Shown here one piece after another: positions 37,865-46,520 of a stretch of DNA of 64,000 nucleotides. Source of the stretch: Bacteroidaceae bacterium (GTDB lineage: Bacteria; Bacteroidota; Bacteroidia; Bacteroidales; Bacteroidaceae); the NCBI GenBank assembly GCA_017483605.1, contig JAFUWG010000016.1:1-64000 (forward strand), written 5' to 3'. A model generated the notes under the pieces. That model worked only from the letters and a program-made list of their open reading frames with translations. It was not told where the DNA came from and made no database searches. Within the stretch, counting starts at the first letter, position 1. Each line of letters opens with the position of its first letter. Made by a program: the position numbers and the translations under genes.

Positions 37865-39168
37865 AAGTCCAATCCGTAGTCTTTGATTTTTCGGTAAAGG
37901 GTACGTTCCGATATTTCCAGTTCGGCCGCCGCCTTCTTGCGATTGCCGTTGTTGCGTCGCAGCGAGTCGATGATGTTTTTCTTCATCAGTTCCTTGTTCG
38001 ACATCGGAGCCTCTTCAATCGTCTCGATGTCAACGTCCTGTATGTTGTTGGTATTGTATGGCATCCGCGGCTGAGGCTGATACCCCTGGTCGTTCACAAT
38101 GTAGGGGTGCGACTGCTGAATCACCTGAGGATGAGCGTATTGTAGCGGTGCTCCCACGTTGGCGGGCTCTTCGTTGAACACGCGGTAGTTCTCCTGCGAG
38201 GCGTTCTGCATGTTGTCCAAGTTGCTGTGTACCAGTTCCTTCAGGTCTTTCACCTCTTTGCCGATGCTCGACAGCAGTTGGAACAGCATGTCACGTTCCT
38301 TCTCATAACTGTGTGCTTCGGCCGAGTGAACGTCTCGGTTGGCACTGTGCAGCACCAGTCCAGTCTCACCCTGCGAATCGTCCGTCACGCCATATTCTTT
38401 CAGAATGCCAGCCGTGATTTCCCGCTCCTGACTGATGATGCTGATTTGCTCCGTCAGGTTGCGGAGTTGGCGAATATTGCCTGGCCACTTGTATTTTAAA
38501 AGAAGTTCGCGCGCGTCGTCCGTCAGCCTTACCGGTTCGATGTGGTATTTCTCCGAAATGTCGTAGGCAAACTTTCTGAACAGCAGTTCGATGTCGCGTC
38601 CACGCTCACGAAGGGGCGGCACACTGATGGGGATGGTGTTCAGTCGGTAGTAGAGGTCCTCGCGGAACTTTCCTTCGCGGATGGCTTTCTGCATGTTCAC
38701 GTTCGTTGCCGCCACAATCCTCACGTTCGTCTTCCTCACCTCGCTTTCGCCCACACGGATGTACTCTCCCGTCTCCAGCACACGCAGGAGGCGAGCCTGA
38801 GTAGCCAACGGCAGTTCGCCCACCTCGTCGAGAAACAGTGTGCCGTTGTTTGCCACGCCAAAGTAGCCCTCACGGTCGTCCAGTGCTCCGGTGAACGAGC
38901 CTTTCTTGTGGCCGAACAGTTCCGAGTCAATCGTGCCTTCAGGCAGAGAGCCGCAGTTGATGGCAAAATACTTATTGTGCTTCCGGGTGGAGTTGTCGTG
39001 AATGATGCGAGGCAAGGTTTCCTTACCCACGCCGCTTTCACCCACAATCAGCACCGACAGTTCCGTCGGTGCCACTTGGATGGCAATGTCAATGCTGCGG
39101 TTCAGCCCCTCATAATTGCCCACAATGCCATATCGCTGCTTGATTTGTTGTATTGCTTTCTCGTTCAT
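37861..39168 (-). CDS. Sigma-54-dependent transcriptional activator
   Basis: Protein of 435 aa. The AAA+ domain has Walker A GESGVGKE, the sigma54-contact loop GSFTGA (variant of GAFTGA) and Walker B GTLFLDEVGEL. A long linker (about 255-385) follows, and the C-terminus is a Fis-type helix-turn-helix (NRKKAAAELEISERTLYRKI). There is no receiver domain, so it may respond through a partner. ATG 39168 is preferred over an upstream frame extension. It leads the lptE-secG cluster in Bacteroidales. Confidence 0.92.
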   Translation of the reverse strand: MNEKAIQQIKQRYGIVGNYEGLNRSIDIAIQVAPTELSVLIVGESGVGKETLPRIIHDNSTRKHNKYFAINCGSLPEGTIDSELFGHKKGSFTGALDDREGYFGVANNGTLFLDEVGELPLATQARLLRVLETGEYIRVGESEVRKTNVRIVAATNVNMQKAIREGKFREDLYYRLNTIPISVPPLRERGRDIELLFRKFAYDISEKYHIEPVRLTDDARELLLKYKWPGNIRQLRNLTEQISIISQEREITAGILKEYGVTDDSQGETGLVLHSANRDVHSAEAHSYEKERDMLFQLLSSIGKEVKDLKELVHSNLDNMQNASQENYRVFNEEPANVGAPLQYAHPQVIQQSHPYIVNDQGYQPQPRMPYNTNNIQDVDIETIEEAPMSNKELMKKNIIDSLRRNNGNRKKAAAELEISERTLYRKIKDYGLDL

Positions 39169-39287
39169 GCTCAAAATTGAAAATCGTGACAAAATTACAC
39201 ATTTTTCCCCAACCCACAATGAAATTCTGTCAGTTTTTGAGGATTTTATCCTCTTTTCACAGCCAGCGTCCCCTTTTTATGGATTTA

Positions 39288-39701
39288 TCAAGATTCCTCT
39301 CCCTCCTCGTTCAGTGCATCCATATCCACAAACTCCATCTTCTGCAGCATCTTTTGGAAGTCCTTGTGGGGGTAGAACTGCACCTTCACTTGGCGAACAT
39401 TCTCGCTGCTCAGTTTTTCAGGAGCATCTGCCGTCGCCGCACTAAACACGGGCTTGAGTGTGCCGATACCTTCTATCTGAACGCTGTGCCCCATCGCCAG
39501 ATAGAATTTCAGGCGGTTCGACATGGCACTTGCGATTCCTTTCACCTGGGCACCTGAAACGCCTTGCGATTCGGTACATTCCTTCACAAAATCCTCAAAC
39601 TTGATGGGAGGGTAACTGAATTGCTCCATCATCCAGGCCTCATGCAGTTGATGGTCAGGCCCGATGACTTTCTTTTTCCGTTTTCTGTAGGGTATAGACA
39701 T
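39288..39701 (-). CDS. HU-like DNA-binding protein (HU-HIG type)
   Basis: Protein of 137 aa. A basic N-terminus (MSIPYRKRKKK) is followed by an HU-type fold of Bacteroidetes form: a helical start (FEDFVKECTESQGVSGAQV), then a beta arm region (YLAMGHSVQIEGIGTLKPVF). The tail is acidic. It probably compacts or bends DNA. The start ATG at 39701 fits the family better than the longer frame. Confidence 0.85.
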   Translation of the reverse strand: MSIPYRKRKKKVIGPDHQLHEAWMMEQFSYPPIKFEDFVKECTESQGVSGAQVKGIASAMSNRLKFYLAMGHSVQIEGIGTLKPVFSAATADAPEKLSSENVRQVKVQFYPHKDFQKMLQKMEFVDMDALNEEGEES

Positions 39702-39811
39702 GGTTCTTTGTTTTTTTATTGCAAAGTTACGAAAAAAAAACGACAATGGCAAGACTTTGCCTCAAAAACCTCACACCCGTATTCCTCTTGACCTCTTCTT
39801 CCGCCACCACC

Positions 39812-39882
39812 AAATCGACCACGACGTGGTCGGTTGACCGATTACGTCGTGGTCGATGTGCCGACCACGTCGTGGTCGATTT
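39812..39882. repeat. Long inverted repeat with 22-bp perfect arms
   Basis: The arms 39812-39833 and 39861-39882 are exact inverted copies, each containing the 15-bp palindrome GACCACGWCGTGGTC. A third, partial copy lies in the 27-base middle. It sits between the HU-like gene and the metallo-hydrolase. The rest of 39702-39958 shows no gene. Confidence 0.85.
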
Positions 39883-39958
39883 AGGGGTGACGGGCTTAGG
39901 GGTGATGGGGTAGTGGAGTGGACGCTGACAGGGAAACGCCTGTGTCCCCGTTCTCTTT

Positions 39959-40600
39959 CTATCGCATATACGGATTGTACATCTTCTCCCGTCCGATGGT
40001 GGTAGAAGAACCGTGGCCACAGAACACTTGGGTCTCGTCGGGCAGGGTGGCAAGCCGTTTGAGGCTCTGGAGGATGGCTTGCCAATCGCCGCCTTCGAGG
40101 TCGGTGCGGCCACAACTGCCGCAGAAGAGGGTGTCGCCCGAGAAGAGAACGGCATCCTCCTTGGAGTAGAAACAGATGCAGCCCCGAGAGTGTCCTGGCG
40201 TGGCGATGACCTTCAGCGTCGTGTTGCCAAACTTGACTTCGCTGCCGTCGAGCAGGGAAGTGCCCAGCGGAGGCAGGGGCGAGTGGGGAATGCCGACACC
40301 CACGACGGAACGGATTTGCTCGTCCATCCGCTCATAGATGCTGAGGTCTTCATAGTTGGCTTCTGGCCGCAGCCCCATGTCCCGATAGACGAATGTGTTG
40401 CCCCACACGTGGTCGAAATGCAGGTGGGTGTTCAGCAGATGCTTGATTTGCAGGTCGTTGCTGGCAATGTACTTTTTGATTTCTGCCCACTCATACTCGT
40501 CTGAACAGCCGCAGTCGATGATGACACCTTCCTTCGTGTCGTCGCTTGCCACGTAGCATTGCTCGCCAAGTGGGTTTACCTCGAATTTTTTGATATTCAT
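39959..40600 (-). CDS. Metallo-beta-lactamase-fold hydrolase (glyoxalase II-like)
   Basis: Protein of 213 aa. The zinc-site motif is HLHFDH (T-H-x-H-x-D-H), with further ligands in ATPGHSRG, LFSGDTLF and the final CGHGSSTTIGRE. The length and motifs fit the small glyoxalase II-like group of thiolester hydrolases; the substrate is unknown. It is the third gene of a minus-strand operon after DUF4301 and rsmG. Confidence 0.87.
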   Translation of the reverse strand: MNIKKFEVNPLGEQCYVASDDTKEGVIIDCGCSDEYEWAEIKKYIASNDLQIKHLLNTHLHFDHVWGNTFVYRDMGLRPEANYEDLSIYERMDEQIRSVVGVGIPHSPLPPLGTSLLDGSEVKFGNTTLKVIATPGHSRGCICFYSKEDAVLFSGDTLFCGSCGRTDLEGGDWQAILQSLKRLATLPDETQVFCGHGSSTTIGREKMYNPYMR

Positions 40601-40644
40601 ACCGTTTCTTCCTCCTTCTTGGGTTTTACCTTTGTGCCGTGCCT

Positions 40645-41277
40645 TTATTTCTTGGCGACAATGGCGACATGCACCACCTTTTTGGTCTTGAAATACTCCT
40701 CTTCAAAAAAGTCGCTCAGTTCCCAGACGGTGGAGATGTTACGCATCGAGGCAATCTCGCCTGCCAACTCGCCGCCTTTCAGGGCAATGATGCCGTTGGG
40801 CACCGCATTGTGCTGCTCCTTGCGGATGTTCTTCCGAGCCACTTTCACCAGGTCTGCCATCGGCATCACGGCACGGGTGACGACAAAATCATACTTGTCC
40901 TTGATTTCTTCGGCTCGGGCATGGCTGAAACGCACATTCTTCAATCCGATGGCAGTCGCCACCTCTTGAGCCACCCGCACTTTCTTCCCGATGCTATCGA
41001 CGAGGTGGAACTGCACCTCGGGGAACAGGATGGCAAGCGGAATGCCGGGGAAACCGCCTCCAGTGCCTAAGTCCATCACTTCCGTTCCTTCCTTGAATCG
41101 CACCACCTCGGCAATGCCCAGCGAGTGCAGCACATGGTGTTCGTACAGGTTCTGGATGTCCTTCCGCGAAATCACGTTGATTTTGGCGTTCCAGTCATTA
41201 TAAAGAGCCTCAAGTTGAGCAAATTGCTCAACCTGAAGCCCTGTCAAATTTGGAAAATACTTCTTGATAATATCCAT
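40645..41277 (-). CDS. rsmG: 16S rRNA (guanine527-N7)-methyltransferase
   Basis: Protein of 210 aa. The SAM-binding motif is VMDLGTGGGFPGIPLAI, with the downstream FSHARAEEI segment and VTRAVMPMADLVK typical of RsmG. It modifies G527 of 16S rRNA. Start ATG 41277 (MDIIKKYFPNL) is preferred. It starts 4 bases after the DUF4301 stop and ends 44 bases before the hydrolase. Confidence 0.93.
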   Translation of the reverse strand: MDIIKKYFPNLTGLQVEQFAQLEALYNDWNAKINVISRKDIQNLYEHHVLHSLGIAEVVRFKEGTEVMDLGTGGGFPGIPLAILFPEVQFHLVDSIGKKVRVAQEVATAIGLKNVRFSHARAEEIKDKYDFVVTRAVMPMADLVKVARKNIRKEQHNAVPNGIIALKGGELAGEIASMRNISTVWELSDFFEEEYFKTKKVVHVAIVAKK

Positions 41278-41281
41278 AGGT

Positions 41282-42769
41282 TTATTGGTGTTGTGGACGC
41301 AGCAGGTCATTCACGGTCTTCACGGGGTTGAACGTGCCGAGCGACACTTCTACGAAGATGGTGTTCCAGTCGCTCATGGCTCCATTCCAAAGACCTGGCA
41401 ACTCGAGGGCCTTGAGTTCCTTGCCGTCCTTGCTCTTGCTGGAGATGAAACCAGTCTGTGGATCCACATACTTGGTCAGGTCGAACTTGCCACCCTTGTA
41501 GTCCTTCACGGCACACACGAGGTCAACGGGGTTGAAGTGAGTGCCGTTCTGGAACATTTGCAGATACTCAGCATTGTTCTTGTCAATCTGGCTGCTTTCG
41601 AGAATCTGCAAACTGATAGTGCCGTCCTGATTGTAGGCGAGGAATGGACCGCCGCCAGGTTCGCCCACGTTCTTCACCATACCGCACACACGCATGGGTC
41701 GATTGAGTTTCTTCCGCAGGTAGATTGCCAACTCTGCATCCTCGAGGTCTTTCAACTCGGGGTTGCGGCAAGAGAGTTCGTCGCGGAGGAAGCGGATGAT
41801 TTCTTCCAACTGCGTGTGGTTGTAGGTGCCGCTGTCGAGCAGACGGAGATAGTCGAACGCTTTCTTCTGCTTGCTGACCAGCACGCCGGCGATGAGTTTT
41901 TTGTACTCGACGGTTTCTGGCTTCAGACGGTCGGGCACTACGTTGTCGATGTTCTTGATGAAAATCACATCGGCATCAAGGTCGTTCAGATTCTCGATGA
42001 GCGCACCGTGACCACCCGGGCGGAAGAGAATCTTGCCGTCCTTGCCACGGAATGGGGTGTTGTCGGGATTGGCTGCCACGGTGTCGGTGCTTGCCTTCTG
42101 CTCGGAGAAACTGATGGCGTATTTCACGCCGAACTTCTGCTCGTACTTAGGAGCCACCTTTGCCACCAATGCCTCGAAGAGAGGACGGTGTTCGGGGCTG
42201 ACCGTGAAGTGAACACTGACTTGACCGTTCTTTCCGCCGGCATAGAGGGCACCCTCCACCAGATGCTCTTCCACAGGTGTGCGGGCACCGTCGTCGTATT
42301 TGTGGAACTTCAGCAGGCCCTTCGGCAGTTTGCCGTAAGAGAGTCCTTCTTCGCCCAGCAGGGTGGCGATGGCGGTCTTCACGCTGTTGTCGCCGCCGTT
42401 TTTGGCAATCGCTTCCTTGAGGTCGTCGATGAAGGCGAACTTGTCGAGGTTTTCTTCAAATGTCTTGATGAAGTCGGTCTTCTCGTCGGTGTCGAGGAAC
42501 TCAAACAGGTTCTTGAACATACGGCTTGCCGCACCCGATGCAGGCACGAACTTGAGCACCTTGCCCGAGCCGTCAAGGTATGCGTCCCATGCAGCGAGAT
42601 ACTGCTTCTTCTCCTCGTCGGTGGGGATGGTGATGCCATTCTCTGGCGATGCAGCCCCTGCCAGTTTCAGCCAAGGGAAGCCGGTCTTGAAGCATTCTAA
42701 CTGTGCGTTGAGTTTCTCTTCAGAAATGCCCTTCTGAGCCAAAAAATCTTTGTCTTCTTGTGTAAGCAT
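41282..42769 (-). CDS. DUF4301 family protein
   Basis: Protein of 495 aa matching the Bacteroidetes DUF4301 family. It has the glycine-rich motif KFVPASGAASRMFKNL, which resembles nucleotidyltransferase start motifs, and the later FRPGGHGALIENLNDLDADVIFIKNIDNVVPD segment. The combination suggests a sugar-nucleotidyltransferase-like fold, but no activity is known to me. It is first in an operon with rsmG, divergent from relA. ATG 42769 (MLTQEDKDF) is the chosen start. Confidence 0.88.
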   Translation of the reverse strand: MLTQEDKDFLAQKGISEEKLNAQLECFKTGFPWLKLAGAASPENGITIPTDEEKKQYLAAWDAYLDGSGKVLKFVPASGAASRMFKNLFEFLDTDEKTDFIKTFEENLDKFAFIDDLKEAIAKNGGDNSVKTAIATLLGEEGLSYGKLPKGLLKFHKYDDGARTPVEEHLVEGALYAGGKNGQVSVHFTVSPEHRPLFEALVAKVAPKYEQKFGVKYAISFSEQKASTDTVAANPDNTPFRGKDGKILFRPGGHGALIENLNDLDADVIFIKNIDNVVPDRLKPETVEYKKLIAGVLVSKQKKAFDYLRLLDSGTYNHTQLEEIIRFLRDELSCRNPELKDLEDAELAIYLRKKLNRPMRVCGMVKNVGEPGGGPFLAYNQDGTISLQILESSQIDKNNAEYLQMFQNGTHFNPVDLVCAVKDYKGGKFDLTKYVDPQTGFISSKSKDGKELKALELPGLWNGAMSDWNTIFVEVSLGTFNPVKTVNDLLRPQHQ

Positions 42770-42887
42770 GGTTTCGTTATTTTTAAGAATGTTGAAAAAT
42801 TTGCCCAAAGGTACAAATTTAATCTGAAAAAATGTTGAAAACGGAGATATTTTTCTGTTCTTGGGGCAAAAAAGCATTTTTTAACGA

Positions 42888-42925
42888 TTTGCAAATACGG
42901 GCATCGCTAAAAAAGTGTAACTTTG
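42888..42925 (+). promoter_or_regulatory. Promoter of the RelA/SpoT-like gene
   Basis: TAACTTTG at 42918-42925 lies 21 bases before the chosen start. A TTTG at 42888-42891 is 26 bases upstream, somewhat far. The in-frame TTG at 42923 falls inside this box, which argues for the ATG at 42947 as the true start. Confidence 0.6.
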
Positions 42926-42946
42926 CAAGTCGAAAAAAGAACGCTC

Positions 42947-45163
42947 ATGGGTGAAATTGCAACTATCAGAGAAGATGAGAAGCAGGAGTTCTTTTCTGCC
43001 TTCCGTAAATTGCAGGGGTTGGTGGCTGATGTGCTCAACCCTGATGACTTCCGCAAAATCAAAGAAAATCTGTTGAGTGCAGTCAGGACCGACCTGCTGC
43101 ACCGCGACCAGTTTGGGCTGAACCCAATCTTGTTCGATTTGCAAACTGCCATCATCACGGCAGAAGAGATTGGCGTGAACAGGGCTTCCATCGTGAGCAT
43201 CCTGATGCACGACTGTGTGTCGATTGGGGTGATTGACGTGGAGTATGTGAAGCGGGAGTTTGGCGAGGATGTGGCAAAAATCATCAACGGACTCTTGCGA
43301 GTGAACGAACTGTATGCCAAGAATCCGTCCATCGAGACAGAGAACTTCCGTGATTTGCTGCTGTCGTTTGCCGAAGACATGCGGGTGATTTTCATCATCA
43401 TTGCCGACCGTGTGAACCTGATGCGTCAAATCAAGGACAAGGGCACAGAGGAGGAACGGAAACGGGTGGCAACGGAGGCTGCCCATCTGTATGCTCCGCT
43501 GGCACACAAACTGGGTCTTTACCTCATCAAGCGAGAACTGGAAGACCTGTCGCTCAAATACTTAGAGTCGGATGTCTTCTACATGATAAAGGAGAAACTG
43601 AGTGCCACCCGTGCGGCTCGCGACCTCTACATTGCCAACTTTATCGGGCCGATTGAGGAGAAGTTGAAAGCGGCAGGGCTGAAGTTCCACATCAAGGGAC
43701 GCACAAAGTCCATCCACTCCATTTGGCAGAAGATGAAGAAGCAGAAATGCAAATTCGAGGGCATCTACGACCTCTTTGCCATCCGCGTGATTCTTGACTC
43801 GGAACTGGAGAAGGAAAAGCAAGACTGTTGGCAGGTGTTCTCGATTGTCACCGACATGTATCGCCCGAATCCGAAACGACTGAGGGACTGGCTGAGTGTG
43901 CCGAAGTCGAATGGCTATGAGTCGCTGCACATCACGGTGATGGGGCCAGAAGGAAAGTGGGTGGAGATTCAGATTCGCACCGAACGGATGGACGAGATTG
44001 CCGAACGCGGTTTGGCTGCCCACTGGCGATACAAGGGTGTGAAGGACAGCGGCAGCAAACTGGAGGACTGGTTGAAGGACATTCGTGTGGCACTGGAAAA
44101 TCAGACGACGACAGACGAACAACTGGTGGATCAGTTCAAGGTGGACCTCTACAGCGATGAAGTGTTTGTGTTCACGCCGAAGGGCGACCTCTTCAAGTTG
44201 CCGAAGGGGGCGACGGTGCTCGACTTTGCGTTCCAGATTCATACGAATGTGGGCTGCCATTGTGTGGGTGGAAAGGTGAATGGCAAAAACGTCCATATCC
44301 GAACGAAGTTGCAGAGTGGCGACCAGGTGGAAATCCTCACATCGCCCAAGCAGCAGCCGAAGCGTGACTGGCTGAACATCGCCATCACGTCGAAAGCAAG
44401 AAGCAAGATTCGTCAGTCGCTCACCGAACAGGAGATGAAGGTATCGACCTTTGCGAAGGAGACGTTGGAACGAAAGTTCAAGAACAAAAAGATTGAGCCG
44501 GACGAATCGACCATGATGCGACTCATCAAGAAACTGGGTTACAAGCACGTGACGGAATTTTACAAGGCGATTGCCGAGGAAATTTTGGATGTGAACACGG
44601 TGATTGAGCAGTATCTGGATTTGCAGGAACGGGATGCCAATCCGAATGCTTACTCTACGGAGCAACGCAGTGCCGATGGCTATGAGATGGCACAGGACGA
44701 CCGCACCCAAGGCGGCACGGATGTGCTGGTGCTCGACAATAATCTGAAAGGGGTAGAGTATAGCCTTGCCAAGTGCTGCAACCCGATTTATGGAGATGAC
44801 GTGTTTGGTTTTGTCACCGTGAACCGCGGCATCAAGGTGCATCGCAAGGATTGTCCTAACGCACTTCGTCTGCAAGACCGCATGGGCTATCGTGTGCTTC
44901 GTGCCCGATGGGCAGGGAAGGGCGGTAAGCAGTATCCTGTCACGCTGCACGTGGTGGGTCACGACGACATTGGCATCGTGAACAACATCACCTCTATTAT
45001 TAATAAGGAAAAGAATGTGATGCTTCGTGGCATCAGCATCCAGTCGTCAGAAGATGGACTTTTCGCCGGCACGTTGACGGTGATGATTGACGACCAGAAC
45101 CAGTTGGCACAGTTGATTAAGAAGATTGCCACTGTGAAAGGCGTGAAGAATGTGGCACGATGA
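42947..45163 (+). CDS. RelA/SpoT-type (p)ppGpp synthetase with degenerate hydrolase domain
   Basis: Protein of 738 aa with the full long-RSH layout: HD region (about 40-185), synthetase (about 225-360, KSIHSIWQKMKK and NGYESLHITVMGPEGKWVEIQIRT), TGS (about 400-460, VFVFTPKGDLFKLPKGATVLDF), zinc-finger domain (SLAKCCNPIYGDDVFGF) and ACT (about 660-738). In the HD region, the usual first histidine is absent, the ED after HD is replaced (MHDCVSIGV), and RLHNMR is RVNLMR. The hydrolase is therefore probably inactive, making this the RelA-like synthetase. rlmH follows after 29 bases. Confidence 0.9.
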   Translation: MGEIATIREDEKQEFFSAFRKLQGLVADVLNPDDFRKIKENLLSAVRTDLLHRDQFGLNPILFDLQTAIITAEEIGVNRASIVSILMHDCVSIGVIDVEYVKREFGEDVAKIINGLLRVNELYAKNPSIETENFRDLLLSFAEDMRVIFIIIADRVNLMRQIKDKGTEEERKRVATEAAHLYAPLAHKLGLYLIKRELEDLSLKYLESDVFYMIKEKLSATRAARDLYIANFIGPIEEKLKAAGLKFHIKGRTKSIHSIWQKMKKQKCKFEGIYDLFAIRVILDSELEKEKQDCWQVFSIVTDMYRPNPKRLRDWLSVPKSNGYESLHITVMGPEGKWVEIQIRTERMDEIAERGLAAHWRYKGVKDSGSKLEDWLKDIRVALENQTTTDEQLVDQFKVDLYSDEVFVFTPKGDLFKLPKGATVLDFAFQIHTNVGCHCVGGKVNGKNVHIRTKLQSGDQVEILTSPKQQPKRDWLNIAITSKARSKIRQSLTEQEMKVSTFAKETLERKFKNKKIEPDESTMMRLIKKLGYKHVTEFYKAIAEEILDVNTVIEQYLDLQERDANPNAYSTEQRSADGYEMAQDDRTQGGTDVLVLDNNLKGVEYSLAKCCNPIYGDDVFGFVTVNRGIKVHRKDCPNALRLQDRMGYRVLRARWAGKGGKQYPVTLHVVGHDDIGIVNNITSIINKEKNVMLRGISIQSSEDGLFAGTLTVMIDDQNQLAQLIKKIATVKGVKNVAR

Positions 45164-45192
45164 GAAATGACAATTGATAATTGATAATTGAC

Positions 45193-45666
45193 ATGCGGAC
45201 AACACTCATCCTCGTCGGAAAGACCGTCAACAAGCATTTTGTCGAACTGATTGACGATTATGCTGCTCGTGTGAAGCACTACATGGGCTTTGACATCATT
45301 ACCATTCCCGAACTGAAAAACACGAAGAATCTCTCCATCGACCAGCAGAAGCAGCAGGAAGGTGAACTGATTCTTCGTCAGTTGCAGGCTGGTGACCATG
45401 TGGTGCTGCTGGACGAGCATGGCAAGGAGTTTCGCAGCATCGAGTTTTCCAAATATATGGAGCAGAAGATGCAGACGGTCAGCAAGCGGCTGGTCTTCAT
45501 CATCGGCGGTCCCTATGGCTTCTCTCCCGATGTCTATGCCAAAGCCAACGAAAAACTCTCTCTCTCCCGCATGACCTTTTCCCACCAGATGATTCGCCTC
45601 ATCTTCGTCGAACAACTCTATCGTGCCATGACCATCATGCGAGGCGAACCGTATCACCACGAGTAA
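45193..45666 (+). CDS. rlmH: 23S rRNA (pseudouridine1915-N3)-methyltransferase RlmH
   Basis: Protein of 157 aa. The SPOUT-type SAM-binding knot is visible as LVFIIGGPYGFSPDVY, with LSLSRMTFSHQMIRLIFVEQLYRA at the C-terminus, as in all RlmH. Start ATG 45193 (MRTTLILVGKT). The 29-base gap from the RSH gene contains tandem AATTGATAATTGAT-type repeats. Confidence 0.93.
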   Translation: MRTTLILVGKTVNKHFVELIDDYAARVKHYMGFDIITIPELKNTKNLSIDQQKQQEGELILRQLQAGDHVVLLDEHGKEFRSIEFSKYMEQKMQTVSKRLVFIIGGPYGFSPDVYAKANEKLSLSRMTFSHQMIRLIFVEQLYRAMTIMRGEPYHHE

Positions 45667-45697
45667 TCTTTTGTTCTCTCTATTGCAGTAGCAAACC

Positions 45698-45838
45698 TCA
45701 TTTTTTCTCTTTTATCCACATGATGATTAGCAATGCTGCTACAATCACATCCACCACATTCCACATTGTTCGACCGAGGGCAACCTTGATGAAAGGTTGA
45801 AACCGCCAAATTTTATATAAAATCGGCGGTTGTAACCA
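45698..45838 (-). pseudogene. Possible C-terminal remnant of a membrane protein
   Basis: Stop-to-stop frame of 46 codons ending ALGRTMWNVVDVIVAALLII plus a lysine/glutamate tail. It reads like a membrane helix with a short cytosolic end. It has no start codon context, and upstream it is cut by a stop inside the inverted repeat. The family is not recognised. Confidence 0.3.
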
Positions 45839-45886
45839 CTAAATTCAATATAAATTTGGCGGTTACAATCTATTTCTGTACCTTTG
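45801..45886 (+). promoter_or_regulatory. Promoter overlapped by an inverted repeat
   Basis: Arms AACCGCCAAATTTTATAT (45801-45818) and its near-complement at 45848-45864 flank a further GGCGGTT. The right arm contains the TTTG (45855-45858) that is 20 bases from TACCTTTG (45879-45886). The arrangement suggests a repressor-bound promoter, but no intact gene follows it. Confidence 0.55.
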
Positions 45887-46034
45887 CAGACATCATACTA
45901 ATACCCATAGATTTTGAAACAAGGTGGCTTTTTGCACTCGTCCATTTCTGAGAAGCCGCTATGTTAGTGGCTGGCTCTCGGACAATAGAAGAGTATTCCT
46001 CCTGAGCATTGATTTCTTTCAGACAATCTATCAT
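45870..46034 (-). CDS. Small hypothetical ORF
   Basis: Frame of 54 codons from ATG 46034 (MIDCLKEINAQEEYSSIVRE...) with ordinary residue use. A TAATTTTG-type -7 box is at 46064-46071 on the same strand. It has no recognised family and its end overlaps the opposing promoter. It may be a remnant or chance. Confidence 0.22.
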   Translation of the reverse strand: MIDCLKEINAQEEYSSIVREPATNIAASQKWTSAKSHLVSKSMGISMMSAKVQK

Positions 46035-46179
46035 ATAGATTTTTTCTTTTATTGTTCTGTTTGCAAAATTACAAAAGTTTTTGCAAACAACAATTGTTTT
46101 GAGGAAAAAAGTGAAAAAAGTCTGCTTAAATGGTGACTTTCAATTTTCACCGAGGTCTCTCACCCGTCTTTTGTCGTCA

Positions 46180-46342
46180 TGTCAATTTCGTCTTGGCAAA
46201 AACGGTGGGCTGGAAGCGTCGAAAGTGGTCTGAGTCAGACCGCCTCGGTGGTGTGACTCAGACCACCTCGGTGGTGTGACTCAGACCACCTGAGCGGTGT
46301 GAGTCACACCACTTCGGAGGTGACGAGTGTGTCATTTTGTCC
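46180..46342 (-). repeat. Dispersed tandem-palindrome element, copy 3 (four units, inverted)
   Basis: Four 19-bp palindromic units, the first at 46225-46243, are separated by CTCG, CTCG and CTGA. The flanks GTCAATTTCGTCTTGGCAAA (left) and GAGGTGACGAGTG...TCATTTTGTCC (right) are the complements of the flanks of the copy at 14211-14352, so the element is inverted here. It has one more unit than copies 1 and 2. Confidence 0.85.
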
Positions 46343-46520
46343 TATTGGGGGAGATGTTTTCAGGGGAAAAGGGAAGAGTGTTCAAGGGGATTTTTGAAGA
46401 CATTTTAGGGTGTGAAAAGAAAATACCTCGACACGAGTTGATTTGTGTCGAGGTATTGTATTGATTCGTGACCCGTGCATGAATTGATATGCATCGAGGT
46501 AACGACGTAGGGGTTTGTTT

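Larger units (their letters stand above)
45667..46520. other. Non-coding region with opposing promoters, gene remnants and a repeat element
   Basis: No convincing intact gene in 854 bases. It holds a possible C-terminal remnant (45698-45838, minus), an inverted repeat overlapping a plus-strand promoter (45801-45886), a small minus-strand frame (45870-46034) behind a promoter-like box at 46064-46071, and copy 3 of the tandem-palindrome element (46180-46342). The part after 46342 up to rpiB shows only a short hairpin near 46428-46460 (CTCGACAC...GTGTCGAG), possibly the terminator of the arabinose operon. Confidence 0.6.

Noticed and set aside
41264..42700. Plus-strand frame opposite DUF4301
   Set aside because: It is an antisense shadow. 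The minus-strand frame matches the DUF4301 family and sits in an operon.
45924..46136. Plus-strand frame of 70 codons behind the inverted-repeat promoter
   Set aside because: It has a GTG start, low-complexity aromatic-rich sequence and no family resemblance. Kept only as part of the non-coding region description.
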